A stretch of DNA of 64,000 bases, taken from NCBI GenBank assembly GCA_963676345.2, contig CAXXTS010000006.1:620001-684000 (forward strand), in the 5' to 3' direction. The notes beneath the pieces are model-generated. The model was not told the origin of the DNA, ran no database searches, and worked only from the letters and a program-made list of their open reading frames with translations. The position numbers were made by a program, and so were the translations under genes. Shown in pieces: positions 24,217 to 33,289 of this stretch (position 1 is its first letter; every line of letters starts with the position of its first letter). This DNA comes from G963665925 sp963676345. Its GTDB lineage: Bacteria > Bacillota > Clostridia > Peptostreptococcales > Acidaminobacteraceae.

Positions 24217-25986
24217 ATGAAAACATTTAAAAATAAATTGACAGATGAACTGAGCCCCTACTTGAAGCAACATGCACATAATCCTATTGATTGGGAAACG
24301 TGGTCTGATGATGCATTTGAGCGTGCACGCAGGGAAGAAAAGCTTGTTTTCTTAAGTATTGGATACAGCACATGTCATTGGTGCCATACAATGGCGCGGG
24401 AGTGTTTTGAAGATGAAAAGGTGGCCGAGATATTAAACAAGAACTTCATTTCAATAAAGGTAGATAGGGAGCAAAGCCCTGATATTGATCATGTATATAT
24501 GGCATATGCAAGGGCGATTATGGGTCGTGGTGGATGGCCGCTTAATATGATATTATTGCCGGATGGGAAGCCTTTTTTTGCTGCAACCTATATTCCTAAA
24601 TTTACAAAGGGGAACCTGGTTGGCTTTATTGAAATACTCAATCAGGCTCAATCTCTATATGAAAATCAAAAGGAAAAGCTGGTATTATACTGTGAGCAAA
24701 TTCATAGACGTGTAAGCGAAGTGAATAAGACACGCTATACATACCATGCCGACCGGGATATTGTAATTCGAGAATGCGCAGAGCAGCTTCTTGAAAACTA
24801 TGATACCCAGTATGGCGGGTTTTCTAAAGCCCCCAAATTCCCAGTGCCGCATTATGTGTTATCAGCCCTTTATGCCAGTGAAGCACTTGAAATTCCAGCA
24901 CTTAGAAGTGCAGGAGAATACACCTTGATGATGATGCGTCAGGGCGGTATTTATGATCAAATCGGGTTTGGGTTTATGCGGTATTCAACAGATGAGAAAT
25001 GGATCGTGCCGCATTTTGAAAAAATGCTTTATGACAATGCAGCGCTTGCCTTTACATACACAGAGGCTTACCGGCTGACGGGGCGAATTGGTTATGCTGA
25101 AACAGCCCACGAAATAGTACAGTATTTAAATGAAAAACTCCGTTCAGAAGCAGGTAGCTACTACGCTGCACAAGATGCAGTGACCATTGATGGTGAAGGT
25201 GCTTATTATCTGTTCACACCAGAGGAGGTCGCTGAGGCAGTTGGCGAGGCCTTAGAAGGGCCTGTTTCAAATTTGATTGGTGTATGCGACACCCCTAATT
25301 TTCAAGGAAAATGGATTCCGAATCAAATTCATTGTAAGGGAAAAATGGACAGCGTACTTTGGAAAACAGTGCACAGTCAGTTGAAAGAATACCGCGAAAA
25401 ACGCCAGCCGCCAGAAGTTGACAAGAAAATTTTGACCGGGTGGAATGGCTTGATGGTTGCCGCGCTAGCCCGTATGGGCGCAATTTTAAAAGAGGATGAC
25501 TACATTAAAAGCGCTATGGCTGCACTGGATGCGGTCGGTGGAAATGACAACCCTGAAGATTTAAAGCGGGGGACGATTGATGGCGCATCTCTTGGTCCCG
25601 CATTTTTTGAGGACTACGTCTATTTAATATGGGGTATGATAGAGCTTTTCAAGGCAACTAAAATGCCAGAATTCTCCTTACAAGCTAAAACCTTTGCCAG
25701 ATATTGTGAGCGATTTTTCAAACAGGAAACAGGTGGCTATGCCATGACGGACATCAGGCATAGCAGATTGCTCTTTAATCCGGTTCAAATAACAGATGAT
25801 GCCCTTCCGAGTCCCAACGGCATTCACTTGTGGAATCTGTATAGGTTGGCTGGAATGGGTTCAGATGAAATGCTTCAAAAATCAGCTGAGGCACATGAAA
25901 CATTTATGCTTAAGCAGGCAACGCATAAGCCACTTGAGAATATGTCCAGCATCATTGCACTGCTTCGTTCTGGAAGAATTAAATAA
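24217..25986 (+). CDS. YyaL-like thioredoxin-domain protein (DUF255)
   Basis: This 589-residue protein starts at ATG 24217 behind AAGGAG. The N-terminal thioredoxin-like domain has STCHWCHTMARECFED with the CXXC-type pair, then FISIKVDREQSPDIDHVYM and GRGGWPLNMILLPDGKPFFAATYIP. The rest is an (alpha/alpha)6 barrel with SKAPKFPVPH and IVPHFEKMLYDNA. Bacterial YyaL and human SPATA20 share this layout; usual lengths are about 690, so this copy is shorter at the C-terminus. Its reaction is not known. Confidence 0.85.
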   Translation: MKTFKNKLTDELSPYLKQHAHNPIDWETWSDDAFERARREEKLVFLSIGYSTCHWCHTMARECFEDEKVAEILNKNFISIKVDREQSPDIDHVYMAYARAIMGRGGWPLNMILLPDGKPFFAATYIPKFTKGNLVGFIEILNQAQSLYENQKEKLVLYCEQIHRRVSEVNKTRYTYHADRDIVIRECAEQLLENYDTQYGGFSKAPKFPVPHYVLSALYASEALEIPALRSAGEYTLMMMRQGGIYDQIGFGFMRYSTDEKWIVPHFEKMLYDNAALAFTYTEAYRLTGRIGYAETAHEIVQYLNEKLRSEAGSYYAAQDAVTIDGEGAYYLFTPEEVAEAVGEALEGPVSNLIGVCDTPNFQGKWIPNQIHCKGKMDSVLWKTVHSQLKEYREKRQPPEVDKKILTGWNGLMVAALARMGAILKEDDYIKSAMAALDAVGGNDNPEDLKRGTIDGASLGPAFFEDYVYLIWGMIELFKATKMPEFSLQAKTFARYCERFFKQETGGYAMTDIRHSRLLFNPVQITDDALPSPNGIHLWNLYRLAGMGSDEMLQKSAEAHETFMLKQATHKPLENMSSIIALLRSGRIK

Positions 25987-26004
25987 TGAACTTAAACGCG
26001 TAAG

Positions 26005-26049
26005 AAAGTCCACCAGGTCACATACATTAAATGTGGTTTGGTGGACTTT
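26005..26049. terminator. Bidirectional terminator between convergent genes
   Basis: AAAGTCCACCA and TGGTGGACTTT form an 11-bp perfect stem with inner CACAT/ATGTG pairing and T or A tracts on both sides. Confidence 0.88.
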
Positions 26050-26058
26050 TTATATGCT

Positions 26059-26580
26059 TTATTTTTTTAGAAGGACATCCAGATAGGCTTTCATATAGTC
26101 TGGAAGATCCGGTGGTCTTCTACTTGATACGATATGTCCGTCCACAACAACGGGTTCGTCATACCATGTCGCACCGGCATGAATCAAATCGTGCTTTATA
26201 CCAGGTGTACTGGTGACTTTTTTACCTCTTACAATATCAGCCGAAGTGAGTACCCATCCCGCATGGCAAATGTGTCCAATCACCTTTTTTGAGCCGTCCA
26301 TCTCTTTAACAATCTGAAGGACTTCATCATATCTGCGTAGTTTATCTGGCGCCCATCCGCCGGGTACGAGCAGGCCATCGTAATTTGCAGCACTGACTTC
26401 AGAAAGCGCATGTGTGGGTTCTGCAGGAACACCATATTTTCCATAATAGACTTTATCTTTTTCAGGAGCTGCTATGTCCACTGCTACACCTGCTTCTCTA
26501 AGTCTGAGTATGGGGTACCAGAGTTCCAAGTCTTCAAAATCCTTTTCTAACAAGCAAAGTACGCGTAGTTCGTCATTCAT
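26059..26580 (-). CDS. DJ-1/PfpI family protein
   Basis: This 173-residue flavodoxin-like protein contains the nucleophile elbow cysteine in IGHICHAGWVL (the Cys-His pair of PfpI), the conserved acidic residue in KDFEDLELWYP and the loop GLLVPGGWAPDKLR. DJ-1/PfpI proteins include proteases, glyoxalases/deglycases and chaperones; the sequence does not decide among them. It starts at ATG 26580 with GGAGGG upstream. Confidence 0.85.
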   Translation of the reverse strand: MNDELRVLCLLEKDFEDLELWYPILRLREAGVAVDIAAPEKDKVYYGKYGVPAEPTHALSEVSAANYDGLLVPGGWAPDKLRRYDEVLQIVKEMDGSKKVIGHICHAGWVLTSADIVRGKKVTSTPGIKHDLIHAGATWYDEPVVVDGHIVSSRRPPDLPDYMKAYLDVLLKK

Positions 26581-26693
26581 TATGTATCCCTCCTGTCCAT
26601 TTTGTTTATGCCCTTATACTATGTATTATAACGCAAATTTTGAATTTTTAGACAAAAGAAAGGATAAAAATGCCAGATGAGGTATGGGCCGCA

Positions 26694-26702
26694 TGATATA
26701 AT
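26694..26702 (+). promoter_or_regulatory. Extended -10 promoter of the leucyl aminopeptidase gene
   Basis: TGATATAAT is a perfect extended -10 (TG-N-TATAAT), 33 bp before the start codon. Confidence 0.5.
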
Positions 26703-26734
26703 AAAATGAAACTTACACAGAGGAGGCGTATATT

Positions 26735-28192
26735 ATGAAAATTAATCTTAGGTCATCTAGATCAAGTGATTCAGCGACTGTGTTTTTCCAACACGAAGAT
26801 GGTCATTTGAGTGGTGTGCCAGATCCGAGCTTTGATGCACTCAGGCGTGCATTTGAAGCAACAGAATGCTTTGAAAAGAAAGCGGGTGCCATATTTGAAA
26901 ACGCGTGGTTGGATAATGGGGCGCTTAGGACAGGTGCAGTTGTACAGGCGGGCGATTGCTCTTTGAAATCTGTTATAGAACTGGCTAAAAGTATTATAGG
27001 ATTTACAGAGAAAATGCATGTACCTGTGGATCTAATTCTAGATGATATTTCAGCCGTAGAGGACAAAATTTATTTTTTGCGTGATTTGGGGACAGCGCTC
27101 TCAGAGTCGGCATATCAATTTGATACATATAAAACGGATAAAAAACCTCCAAAAGGCCCATTGGTGTTAAATGTCATTCTTCCGGAGGTAAGCTCTTTGC
27201 ATGAGCCATTAAAAGAGGGTTTAAAACTGGGTGAAACGGTAAATCTGGCACGTATGCTTGTTAATGAACCAGCCAATACCATGTTGCCCGACCAGATTGC
27301 AGAACAGGCCCAGCGTGCCGGTAAAAAGCATGGGTTTGAAGTTCGCGTATATGAGGAAAGGGAAATAGAAGAACTCAACATGCCAGCTTATTTGACAGTG
27401 GCTCGGGCAAGTGAAAATAGACCTAAGCTTATTGTCATGACATATAAAGGGGATGCTGAGCGTCCAAATGAAATATTAGGCCTGGTGGGTAAAGGACTTT
27501 CATTCGATACAGGAGGCTATTCCCTAAAATCTAAAGACGGCATGATTGATATGAAAACAGACATGGGCGGTGCGGCGGCAGTTATTGGCGCTATTTCTGC
27601 TATATCTGCACAGGCGCTGGGTGTTAATGTTACAGCGGTTGTGGCAGCATGCGAAAATATGATATCTGGTGGTGGGTATAGACCTGGAGACATCATTCAG
27701 TCCAGAGGCAATAAAACCATCTTTATTAAGAGTACAGATGCTGAAGGGCGCTTAACGCTTATTGACGCTATTGACTACATCATTAAAGATTTGAAAGTGA
27801 CAAAAGTGGTTGATATAGCAACGCTTACAGGCGCACAGGTCGTTGCTCTTGGCACCAGTGTAACCGGTGCGGTTTCAAATAATGACGCGCTATGGACAAC
27901 TATGCTTGAAGCCAGTGCTCAGTCTGGGGAGAAAATGTGGCGCATGCCCCTTTTCGAAGAGATTATCGAAACCATTAAGCATAAGGAAGCGGATCTTATA
28001 AATGCGGTTAGAGAAGCTGGCATGATTACTGCTGGGGCATTTATTGGTGAGTTTGTAGGGCAAACGCCTTGGATCCACTTAGATATTGCCGGTCCAAGCT
28101 ATACGAAAAAGTCAATGGGGTTAACACAGTATGGTGCCACAGGTGTTGGTGTGAAGTCCTTATACTACTTTGCTAAAGCATTTGAAGCATAA
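26735..28192 (+). CDS. pepA: Leucyl aminopeptidase, peptidase family M17
   Basis: This 485-residue two-domain aminopeptidase has its catalytic C-terminal domain (about 165-485) with ARMLVNEPANTMLPDQIA, GLVGKGLSFDTGGYSLKSKDGMIDMKTDMGGAAAV (metal ligands and active Lys), KSTDAEGRLTLIDAIDYI (the conserved NTDAEGRL signature with Ser for Asn) and DIATLTGAQVVALG. It releases N-terminal amino acids from peptides in the cytoplasm, in line with the peptide uptake system at the left of the window. ATG 26735 follows GGAGG. Confidence 0.93.
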   Translation: MKINLRSSRSSDSATVFFQHEDGHLSGVPDPSFDALRRAFEATECFEKKAGAIFENAWLDNGALRTGAVVQAGDCSLKSVIELAKSIIGFTEKMHVPVDLILDDISAVEDKIYFLRDLGTALSESAYQFDTYKTDKKPPKGPLVLNVILPEVSSLHEPLKEGLKLGETVNLARMLVNEPANTMLPDQIAEQAQRAGKKHGFEVRVYEEREIEELNMPAYLTVARASENRPKLIVMTYKGDAERPNEILGLVGKGLSFDTGGYSLKSKDGMIDMKTDMGGAAAVIGAISAISAQALGVNVTAVVAACENMISGGGYRPGDIIQSRGNKTIFIKSTDAEGRLTLIDAIDYIIKDLKVTKVVDIATLTGAQVVALGTSVTGAVSNNDALWTTMLEASAQSGEKMWRMPLFEEIIETIKHKEADLINAVREAGMITAGAFIGEFVGQTPWIHLDIAGPSYTKKSMGLTQYGATGVGVKSLYYFAKAFEA

Positions 28193-28295
28193 TTCAATGT
28201 GAATATTCATTTTGAAGTATTTCATATATCACATATAAGGCGTACATAATTTAATTTTATTTTATAACTTCCTTATGCGTGCAAAAAATATGGAT

Positions 28296-28355
28296 AAAGG
28301 GTCATGAACGGTATGTGTATTTACAACTGAATACAATTTGTTCATAGACCCTTTT
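28296..28355 (+). terminator. Terminator after pepA
   Basis: AAAGGGTC-ATGAAC pairs with GTTCAT-A-GACCCTTT, followed by TT. The remaining bases to 28459 show nothing recognisable. Confidence 0.75.
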
Positions 28356-28459
28356 ATGCTTTTCGCGCCCATTTCTTTTTCAGTTATACGTTCCTATGAC
28401 ATAGTTAACCTGAGAAAAATAGGGTATATGATTACTAAGACAGAAAGCGAGTGACAGTA

Positions 28460-29032
28460 ATGCGAATATTCATAGGCATAGAAATGGATGAGCAAACGCG
28501 TAGCGTACTCAAGCGCACCGCAGGTTTTCTTAAAAGCTCGACCAGTCGAGGCAATTATACCCGAGCTGAAAACTATCATCTTACTGTTCATTTTTTAGGT
28601 GAAATAAGTGAACAGACACTTAAAGACGTTATGGTGTGTACTGAGAAGACTGCGCGCGCATATGAACCATTTCAAATGGAGCTGGGTGGTATTGGTTTTT
28701 TCAAAAAAAAGAATAGGAGAGTTGGGTGGGTTGGAACAGGTTCGGGAAGCTACTACCTGTCGGAGGTCTACCATCATTTGAAAAATGAGCTTAATGGGAG
28801 TGGCATATCCATAAGTGATAATGGGTATACACCGCATATTACACTTGGCAGACAACTCAAGTTAGAAAAAGAAGAGGATACTTTAAAAAGAGAAATACAC
28901 GTACCGGCACAGACATTTAAAGTACAATATATAACTGTTTTTGAAAGCACAAGAGTCGATGGGGTACTCACGTATGTACCTATTAAAAGATATGAGTTCG
29001 GGGCGCATTTACTAGAGAAAAAGGGGATGTAA
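28460..29032 (+). CDS. thpR: RNA 2',3'-cyclic phosphodiesterase
   Basis: This 190-residue 2H-family phosphoesterase has both catalytic His-X-Thr motifs, YHLTVHFLGE and TPHITLGR. ThpR (formerly LigT) opens 2',3'-cyclic phosphates on RNA ends. ATG 28460 gives the usual MRIFIGIE start; a GTG three codons earlier is also possible. It is two bases upstream of the amrS gene, so the two are probably co-transcribed. Confidence 0.9.
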   Translation: MRIFIGIEMDEQTRSVLKRTAGFLKSSTSRGNYTRAENYHLTVHFLGEISEQTLKDVMVCTEKTARAYEPFQMELGGIGFFKKKNRRVGWVGTGSGSYYLSEVYHHLKNELNGSGISISDNGYTPHITLGRQLKLEKEEDTLKREIHVPAQTFKVQYITVFESTRVDGVLTYVPIKRYEFGAHLLEKKGM

Positions 29033-29034
29033 TT

Positions 29035-30015
29035 ATGCACGAAGCAGCATATTATGAAGTGATGACCAAAGATCGGATTCACTGTGAACTGTGTCCACAT
29101 CAATGCATTATTGAGGTGGGACATGCAGGAAAATGCAGGGTTCGAGTCAATGACAACGGCCAGCTTATTGCGAAAACATATGGGTTTGTGACTTCAGCTG
29201 CATTTGACCCAATTGAGAAGAAACCACTTTATCATTTCAAACCAGGTTCAACCATTTTTTCAATAGGCAGTGCTGGGTGTAACTTCAAATGTGGTTTTTG
29301 TCAAAATGCAGAAATTGCACTGAAAAGTCCTCAGGGAGAATACTACAGTAATGAAAAGTTGATAGAAATGATGCAGCAAAATCCAGATAATATAGGAATT
29401 GCATTTACCTATAATGAACCCTCGATTAATTATGAGTTTATGCTGGATATGGCTAAGCGTGTAAAAGCGCTGGGGATGTCTACAGTCTGTGTCAGCAACG
29501 GGTTTATCATGCCTGATCCCCTTGATGAGCTTTTAAAATATATTGATGCATTTAATATAGATCTTAAAGCATTTAGTGATAGGTTTTACCATAAGGTTTG
29601 TGGCGGAGAGAGAGCACCGGTAATGGAAACCATACGCCGCATTGCCAATACGGTTCATGTGGAAGTATCCCTTCTGCTGATTGAAGGAGAAAATGATGCA
29701 GTAGAGGAGTTAGAGGCTTTGTCTATGTGGCTGAAAGATGTCAGCCCTGATGTTGTACTGCATATCAATCGGTATTATCCAGCACATCATTACGATAAGC
29801 CGCCGACCTCATTGGACACTCTGCTTAAAGCCGAAGCTATCGCTAAGAAACATTTAAAATATGTCTATTTGGGAAATGTTCCTGAAATCGATCGCAATAC
29901 CTATTGTCCAAATTGTGGTGCAAAGGTGATTGAAAGAAACGGTTCTCAGGTAAATATACTAATGAACAAGCATGCGTGTCATGCATGCAATAAACTGCTT
30001 TCTGTTAAATTATAG
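29035..30015 (+). CDS. amrS: AmmeMemoRadiSam system radical SAM enzyme AmrS
   Basis: This 326-residue radical SAM protein has an N-terminal zinc or Fe-S motif (CELCPHQCIIEVGHAGKC), the cluster motif CNFKCGFCQN (CX3CX2C) and the family segments AAFDPIEKKPLYHFKPG, GIAFTYNEPSINYEF and HINRYYPAHHYD. AmrS is the pyruvate-formate-lyase-activating-like member of the AmrA-AmrB-AmrS set; the other two are not in this window. A C-terminal zinc ribbon (CPNCGAKV...CHACN) extends it. It overlaps no neighbour and follows thpR directly. Confidence 0.9.
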   Translation: MHEAAYYEVMTKDRIHCELCPHQCIIEVGHAGKCRVRVNDNGQLIAKTYGFVTSAAFDPIEKKPLYHFKPGSTIFSIGSAGCNFKCGFCQNAEIALKSPQGEYYSNEKLIEMMQQNPDNIGIAFTYNEPSINYEFMLDMAKRVKALGMSTVCVSNGFIMPDPLDELLKYIDAFNIDLKAFSDRFYHKVCGGERAPVMETIRRIANTVHVEVSLLLIEGENDAVEELEALSMWLKDVSPDVVLHINRYYPAHHYDKPPTSLDTLLKAEAIAKKHLKYVYLGNVPEIDRNTYCPNCGAKVIERNGSQVNILMNKHACHACNKLLSVKL

Positions 30016-30047
30016 ACTTTAAGCTGTGAGAAGGATTGGAGGTCACC

Positions 30048-30386
30048 ATGAAGGAAATTATTGTGTTCACAACACCGACATGTCCTTATTGCAATGCCGC
30101 AAAGGAATATCTTATGCAAAAGGGATACAAGTTTACTGTAAAAGACATCAGTGTCGATACCGAGGCGCGTGACCTGCTGAAAAACAGTGGGATTATGGGC
30201 GTTCCAGCGTTCAATATTGGTGGCGAAATGGTGGTTGGATTCGATAAGGAAAAGATTGAAGAGCTGATTGACTACAGTGTAATTGAATGTGAAAGCTGTG
30301 CGGCGAAGATGAGGTTGCCTAAGGGGGCTGGCCGTGTCAGAGTGACCTGTAAAAGTTGTGGGCATCAGTTTGAAACCACGAATTAG
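30048..30386 (+). CDS. Glutaredoxin-like protein with C-terminal zinc ribbon
   Basis: This 112-residue protein has the redox motif TPTCPYCNAAKEYL (CPYC), the cis-proline in MGVPAFNIGGEMVVGFD, and a short C-terminal module CESCAAKMRLPKGAGRVRVTCKSCGHQF with two CXXC pairs that resemble an MJ0042-type zinc finger. The glutaredoxin domain (1-80) is of the NrdH/Uxx type. Fusion to a zinc ribbon is uncommon. ATG 30048 follows GGAGGTCACC; the frame extends upstream only through the Shine-Dalgarno. Confidence 0.85.
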   Translation: MKEIIVFTTPTCPYCNAAKEYLMQKGYKFTVKDISVDTEARDLLKNSGIMGVPAFNIGGEMVVGFDKEKIEELIDYSVIECESCAAKMRLPKGAGRVRVTCKSCGHQFETTN

Positions 30387-30395
30387 GGAAATGGA

Positions 30396-30421
30396 CCGGG
30401 ACAGGGGAAATTCTGTCCCGG
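30396..30421 (+). terminator. Hairpin after the glutaredoxin gene
   Basis: CCGGGACAG and CTGTCCCGG form a perfect 9-bp stem with an 8-nt loop. Only a short T-rich tail follows, so termination may be weak. Confidence 0.6.
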
Positions 30422-30484
30422 TTGGTTAAGTGGTAACAAATGGATGACACTTTAAAATTTTACTTCCTAATTTAAACGCATTCT

Positions 30485-30492
30485 GCTATACT
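30485..30492 (+). promoter_or_regulatory. Extended -10 promoter upstream of the glmS ribozyme
   Basis: TGCTATACT (with TG at 30484-30485) is an extended -10. A weak TTCCTA (30464-30469) lies 17 nt upstream. Transcription would start near 30499, about 70 nt before the ribozyme cleavage site. Confidence 0.5.
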
Positions 30493-30567
30493 GAATTAGA
30501 GTTATTTGTAAAAATAGGGTATTAGGTGAGGAGGCTCTTTTAAGAGGTTGACAAGTTAATGACAAGA

Positions 30568-30705
30568 AGCGCCAGGACTGACAGATGTCAGTTGACGAGG
30601 ACAGGGTTTATCGAAACATTCGGCGGGTGCCCTGCGGTAACTCATTACCGTTAACGTCTTGCAAAAGCATTGAGTGATCAATGTCACAAATCAAGGCAGA
30701 TGAGA
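30568..30705 (+). ncRNA. glmS glucosamine-6-phosphate riboswitch-ribozyme
   Basis: The strongly conserved glmS ribozyme core is visible: GCGCC at 30569-30573 with cleavage expected between A30568 and G30569. It is followed by a CTGACA/TGTCAG stem, GTTGACGAGGA, GGTTTATCGA, TTCGGCGGGTGCC, the CGGTAA/TTACCG hairpin with GTTAACG, and the CATTGA/TCAATG arm enclosed by CTTG/CAAG. Glucosamine-6-phosphate acts as cofactor for self-cleavage, which destabilises glmS mRNA. Here two terminators and about 340 nt separate it from the glmS start. Confidence 0.92.
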
Positions 30706-30725
30706 ATTGAAAATGGGCTTAAAAC

Positions 30726-30756
30726 AAAGTGCATCTATTAAGCGTATGCACTTTTT
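30726..30756 (+). terminator. Terminator between glmS ribozyme and glmS
   Basis: AAAGTGCAT and ATGCACTTT form a 9-bp perfect stem with an 11-nt loop and a T run, just after the ribozyme. Confidence 0.8.
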
Positions 30757-30769
30757 CTATGCAAAAAAC

Positions 30770-30788
30770 AAAGACCATGCGGTCTTTT
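30770..30788 (+). terminator. Second terminator between glmS ribozyme and glmS
   Basis: AAAGACC-ATGC-GGTCTTT is followed by TT. The 265 bases from here to the glmS start contain no convincing promoter pair; TTGACT at about 30960 has no well-placed -10. Confidence 0.7.
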
Positions 30789-31053
30789 TGTGCCTTTTTG
30801 AAAAAAATCTGTCAATCTATTTATTAGACACAAAGTATTAAAGAGCATACGACTGTATCGCTTTCTAATACGAATAATGAATCCTTCACCATATATCAGG
30901 ACCTTAACAAACCCAGTTCTAGCATGTATTGTACCGCCACATTAGGGTCAAATTAGCTTTGACTTTAGGCAAAGTACATGGGGTATGAATGCGTTGGGAA
31001 GTGCAAATAATTCGAGCGTGCAATTCAAGTGTAAACTCGAGAGGAGAATTATT

Positions 31054-32889
31054 ATGTGTGGAATCGTAGGGTATATTGGAGAGAATCAGGCAGTTCCGGT
31101 TCTGATTAATGGTCTTTCAAGACTGGAGTACAGGGGGTATGATTCAGCAGGTGTTGCTGTATATAGTCAAGAAAATGATAATTTAGAAGTGAAAAAATGC
31201 AAGGGACGTCTAAAAAATCTTGAAAATCTACTGGAAAAAGAGCCACTAAAGGCACATGTGGGCATTGGCCACACACGCTGGGCAACACATGGCGAGCCAT
31301 CTGTTCTAAATGCACACCCACATCTCAATCAGTCGGGGGATATTGCTGTTATTCACAACGGCATTATTGAAAATTACATGAAACTCAAAGAATGGTTGAT
31401 TGAAGAGAAGAACGTTGAGTTTAAGTCAGAAACAGATACTGAGGTCATTGCCCACCTGGTAGCAACATATTATGAAGGCGATTTGCTAAAGGCTGTTAAC
31501 CGCGCAGTTAAGAAAATGGAAGGCGCCTATGCCATTGGCGTAATCTGTAAAAACGAACCAGACAAAATTGTCGCAGTTAGAAAAGACAGTCCTCTTATTG
31601 TAGGACTTGGAGAGAATGAAAATTTCCTTGCTTCCGATATTCCTGCAATATTAAAGTATACAAAAAATGTTTATCTTATAGAGAATGATGAAACAGTTCT
31701 TCTGACCAAAGACGATATTACAATATTTGATGCACTCGGCCAGAAGGTTGACCGCGATGTGTTTGAAGTGACTTGGAACGCAGATGCTGCGGAAAAAGAG
31801 GGCTATGAGCATTTCACGATCAAAGAAATCAATGAACAGCCAACAGGCGTACATGCAACACTGCATCGACGCCTTGATGCAGATGATAACATCGTACTTG
31901 ATGGTATTAAGCTCACTAAAGAAGATCTGGACCACTACAATAAAATATATATTGTTGCGTGTGGAACGGCCTATCATGCAGGTCTTATCGGAAAGTATGC
32001 TATTGAGAAGTTGGCAGGGATCCCTGTTGAAGTAGATGTTGCCTCTGAGTTCAGATACAGAGATCCATTTATTGATGATAAAACACTCTTTATTGCAGTT
32101 TCGCAGTCCGGCGAAACGCTAGATACGCTCCAGTCTCTTAGAGAAGCAAAACGCCAGGGTGCGCGTATTTTAAGCATTGTAAATGTAGTGGGTTCATCAG
32201 TAGCGAGGGACTCACATGATGTTTTCTATACGTGGGCAGGACCTGAAATTGGCGTTGCGTCAACAAAGGCTTATACAACTCAGCTAACAGCATTCTATCT
32301 GATTGCAATGCATATGGGTCGTCTAAGAGGGACTATTGATGACGTTAAGTATAAAGATCTGCTCAGCGGACTAAAAAAGATGCCTGAAGCGATTCAAAGT
32401 GTACTGGACAATTATGAAGAAGTGCAGCATTTAGCAGATGCACAGTTCAATAATGAGAGTGTATTCTTTATGGGACGTGGTGTTGATGTAGACACAGCTT
32501 TTGAAGCTTCTTTGAAGCTAAAAGAAATATCCTACATCAATTCATTTGCGATTGCAGCTGGTGAACTCAAGCATGGCACAATTGCCCTGATTGAAGAAGG
32601 AACACTGGTGGTTGCATTCGCAACGCAGGAGAAGATATTTGAGAAGACCCTGTCAAACATTAAAGAAGTGAAGGCCAGAGGTGCCTATGTGGTTGCTATC
32701 GCTCAGCGTGGTCACGAAGAAATAGAAAAGGTTGCAGACAAAGTGCTTTGGATTCCAAGGTCGTTGGATATCCTCGCACCAATTCTCAGCGTAGTGCCTA
32801 TGCAGCTTTTTGCTTACTATGTTTCGCTTGCGCGTGGCAATGACGTTGATAAGCCAAGAAACCTTGCCAAGTCGGTTACAGTTGAATAG
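31054..32889 (+). CDS. glmS: Glutamine--fructose-6-phosphate aminotransferase (isomerising)
   Basis: This 611-residue GlmS makes glucosamine-6-phosphate for peptidoglycan. It starts at ATG 31054 behind GAGAGGAGA, so the mature enzyme begins with the catalytic Cys (CGIVGYIG). The glutaminase domain has RLEYRGYDSAG, GIGHTRWATHG and HPH. Two SIS domains follow (SQSGETLDTLQSLREAK, STKAYTTQ, GELKHGTIALIEEG), and the protein ends with the typical KSVTVE. An upstream in-frame extension lacks these features and is not used. Confidence 0.97.
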   Translation: MCGIVGYIGENQAVPVLINGLSRLEYRGYDSAGVAVYSQENDNLEVKKCKGRLKNLENLLEKEPLKAHVGIGHTRWATHGEPSVLNAHPHLNQSGDIAVIHNGIIENYMKLKEWLIEEKNVEFKSETDTEVIAHLVATYYEGDLLKAVNRAVKKMEGAYAIGVICKNEPDKIVAVRKDSPLIVGLGENENFLASDIPAILKYTKNVYLIENDETVLLTKDDITIFDALGQKVDRDVFEVTWNADAAEKEGYEHFTIKEINEQPTGVHATLHRRLDADDNIVLDGIKLTKEDLDHYNKIYIVACGTAYHAGLIGKYAIEKLAGIPVEVDVASEFRYRDPFIDDKTLFIAVSQSGETLDTLQSLREAKRQGARILSIVNVVGSSVARDSHDVFYTWAGPEIGVASTKAYTTQLTAFYLIAMHMGRLRGTIDDVKYKDLLSGLKKMPEAIQSVLDNYEEVQHLADAQFNNESVFFMGRGVDVDTAFEASLKLKEISYINSFAIAAGELKHGTIALIEEGTLVVAFATQEKIFEKTLSNIKEVKARGAYVVAIAQRGHEEIEKVADKVLWIPRSLDILAPILSVVPMQLFAYYVSLARGNDVDKPRNLAKSVTVE

Positions 32890-33289
32890 ATTATTTGGAT
32901 ATAGTTTTATTTGTTGTAAACTTAAAATAAAGTCTGCTCACGTAGAATAAAGTCGAGTGACGAATAATAAAGTTTAGTTTTTGAAAAACCAACAAATGAA
33001 TGGACCCCATCAAAGCGCAAGTTAAGATGGTTCGTCCATTCATTTTTTTATACCTTCATTTATGACATGATGCGCTATCGGATTGTAACTCAAGCGCTCA
33101 GAACGAGAAAATGAAGTAAAATAATTTTTAACGCGTGATTCAGAGTAATTTGAAAGTAAAATGGTATGAATATTTTATAGAAACATAGGAAATTACAAGA
33201 TCGTGTATAAGGGGTGGTGTGTTGAATCATAAATGCGCCAAATAGTGATTTTAATATAGACGTGAAAGACAAAATAAGGGCGGGTTTCT
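32890..33289. other. Intergenic region after glmS
   Basis: Three copies of AATAAAGT at about 20-bp spacing (about 32925-32980) form a short direct repeat. A terminator follows at 32994-33048. From 33050 to 33289 I see only AT-rich sequence. Confidence 0.4.
32994..33048 (+). terminator. Terminator after glmS
   Basis: A 12-bp stem (AAATGAATGGAC/GTCCATTCATTT) with an inner CCATC/GATGG stem ends in seven T residues. Confidence 0.88.

Noticed and set aside
30985..31053. 23-residue N-terminal extension of GlmS
   Set aside because: GlmS needs Cys directly after the initiator Met, and a strong Shine-Dalgarno precedes ATG 31054.
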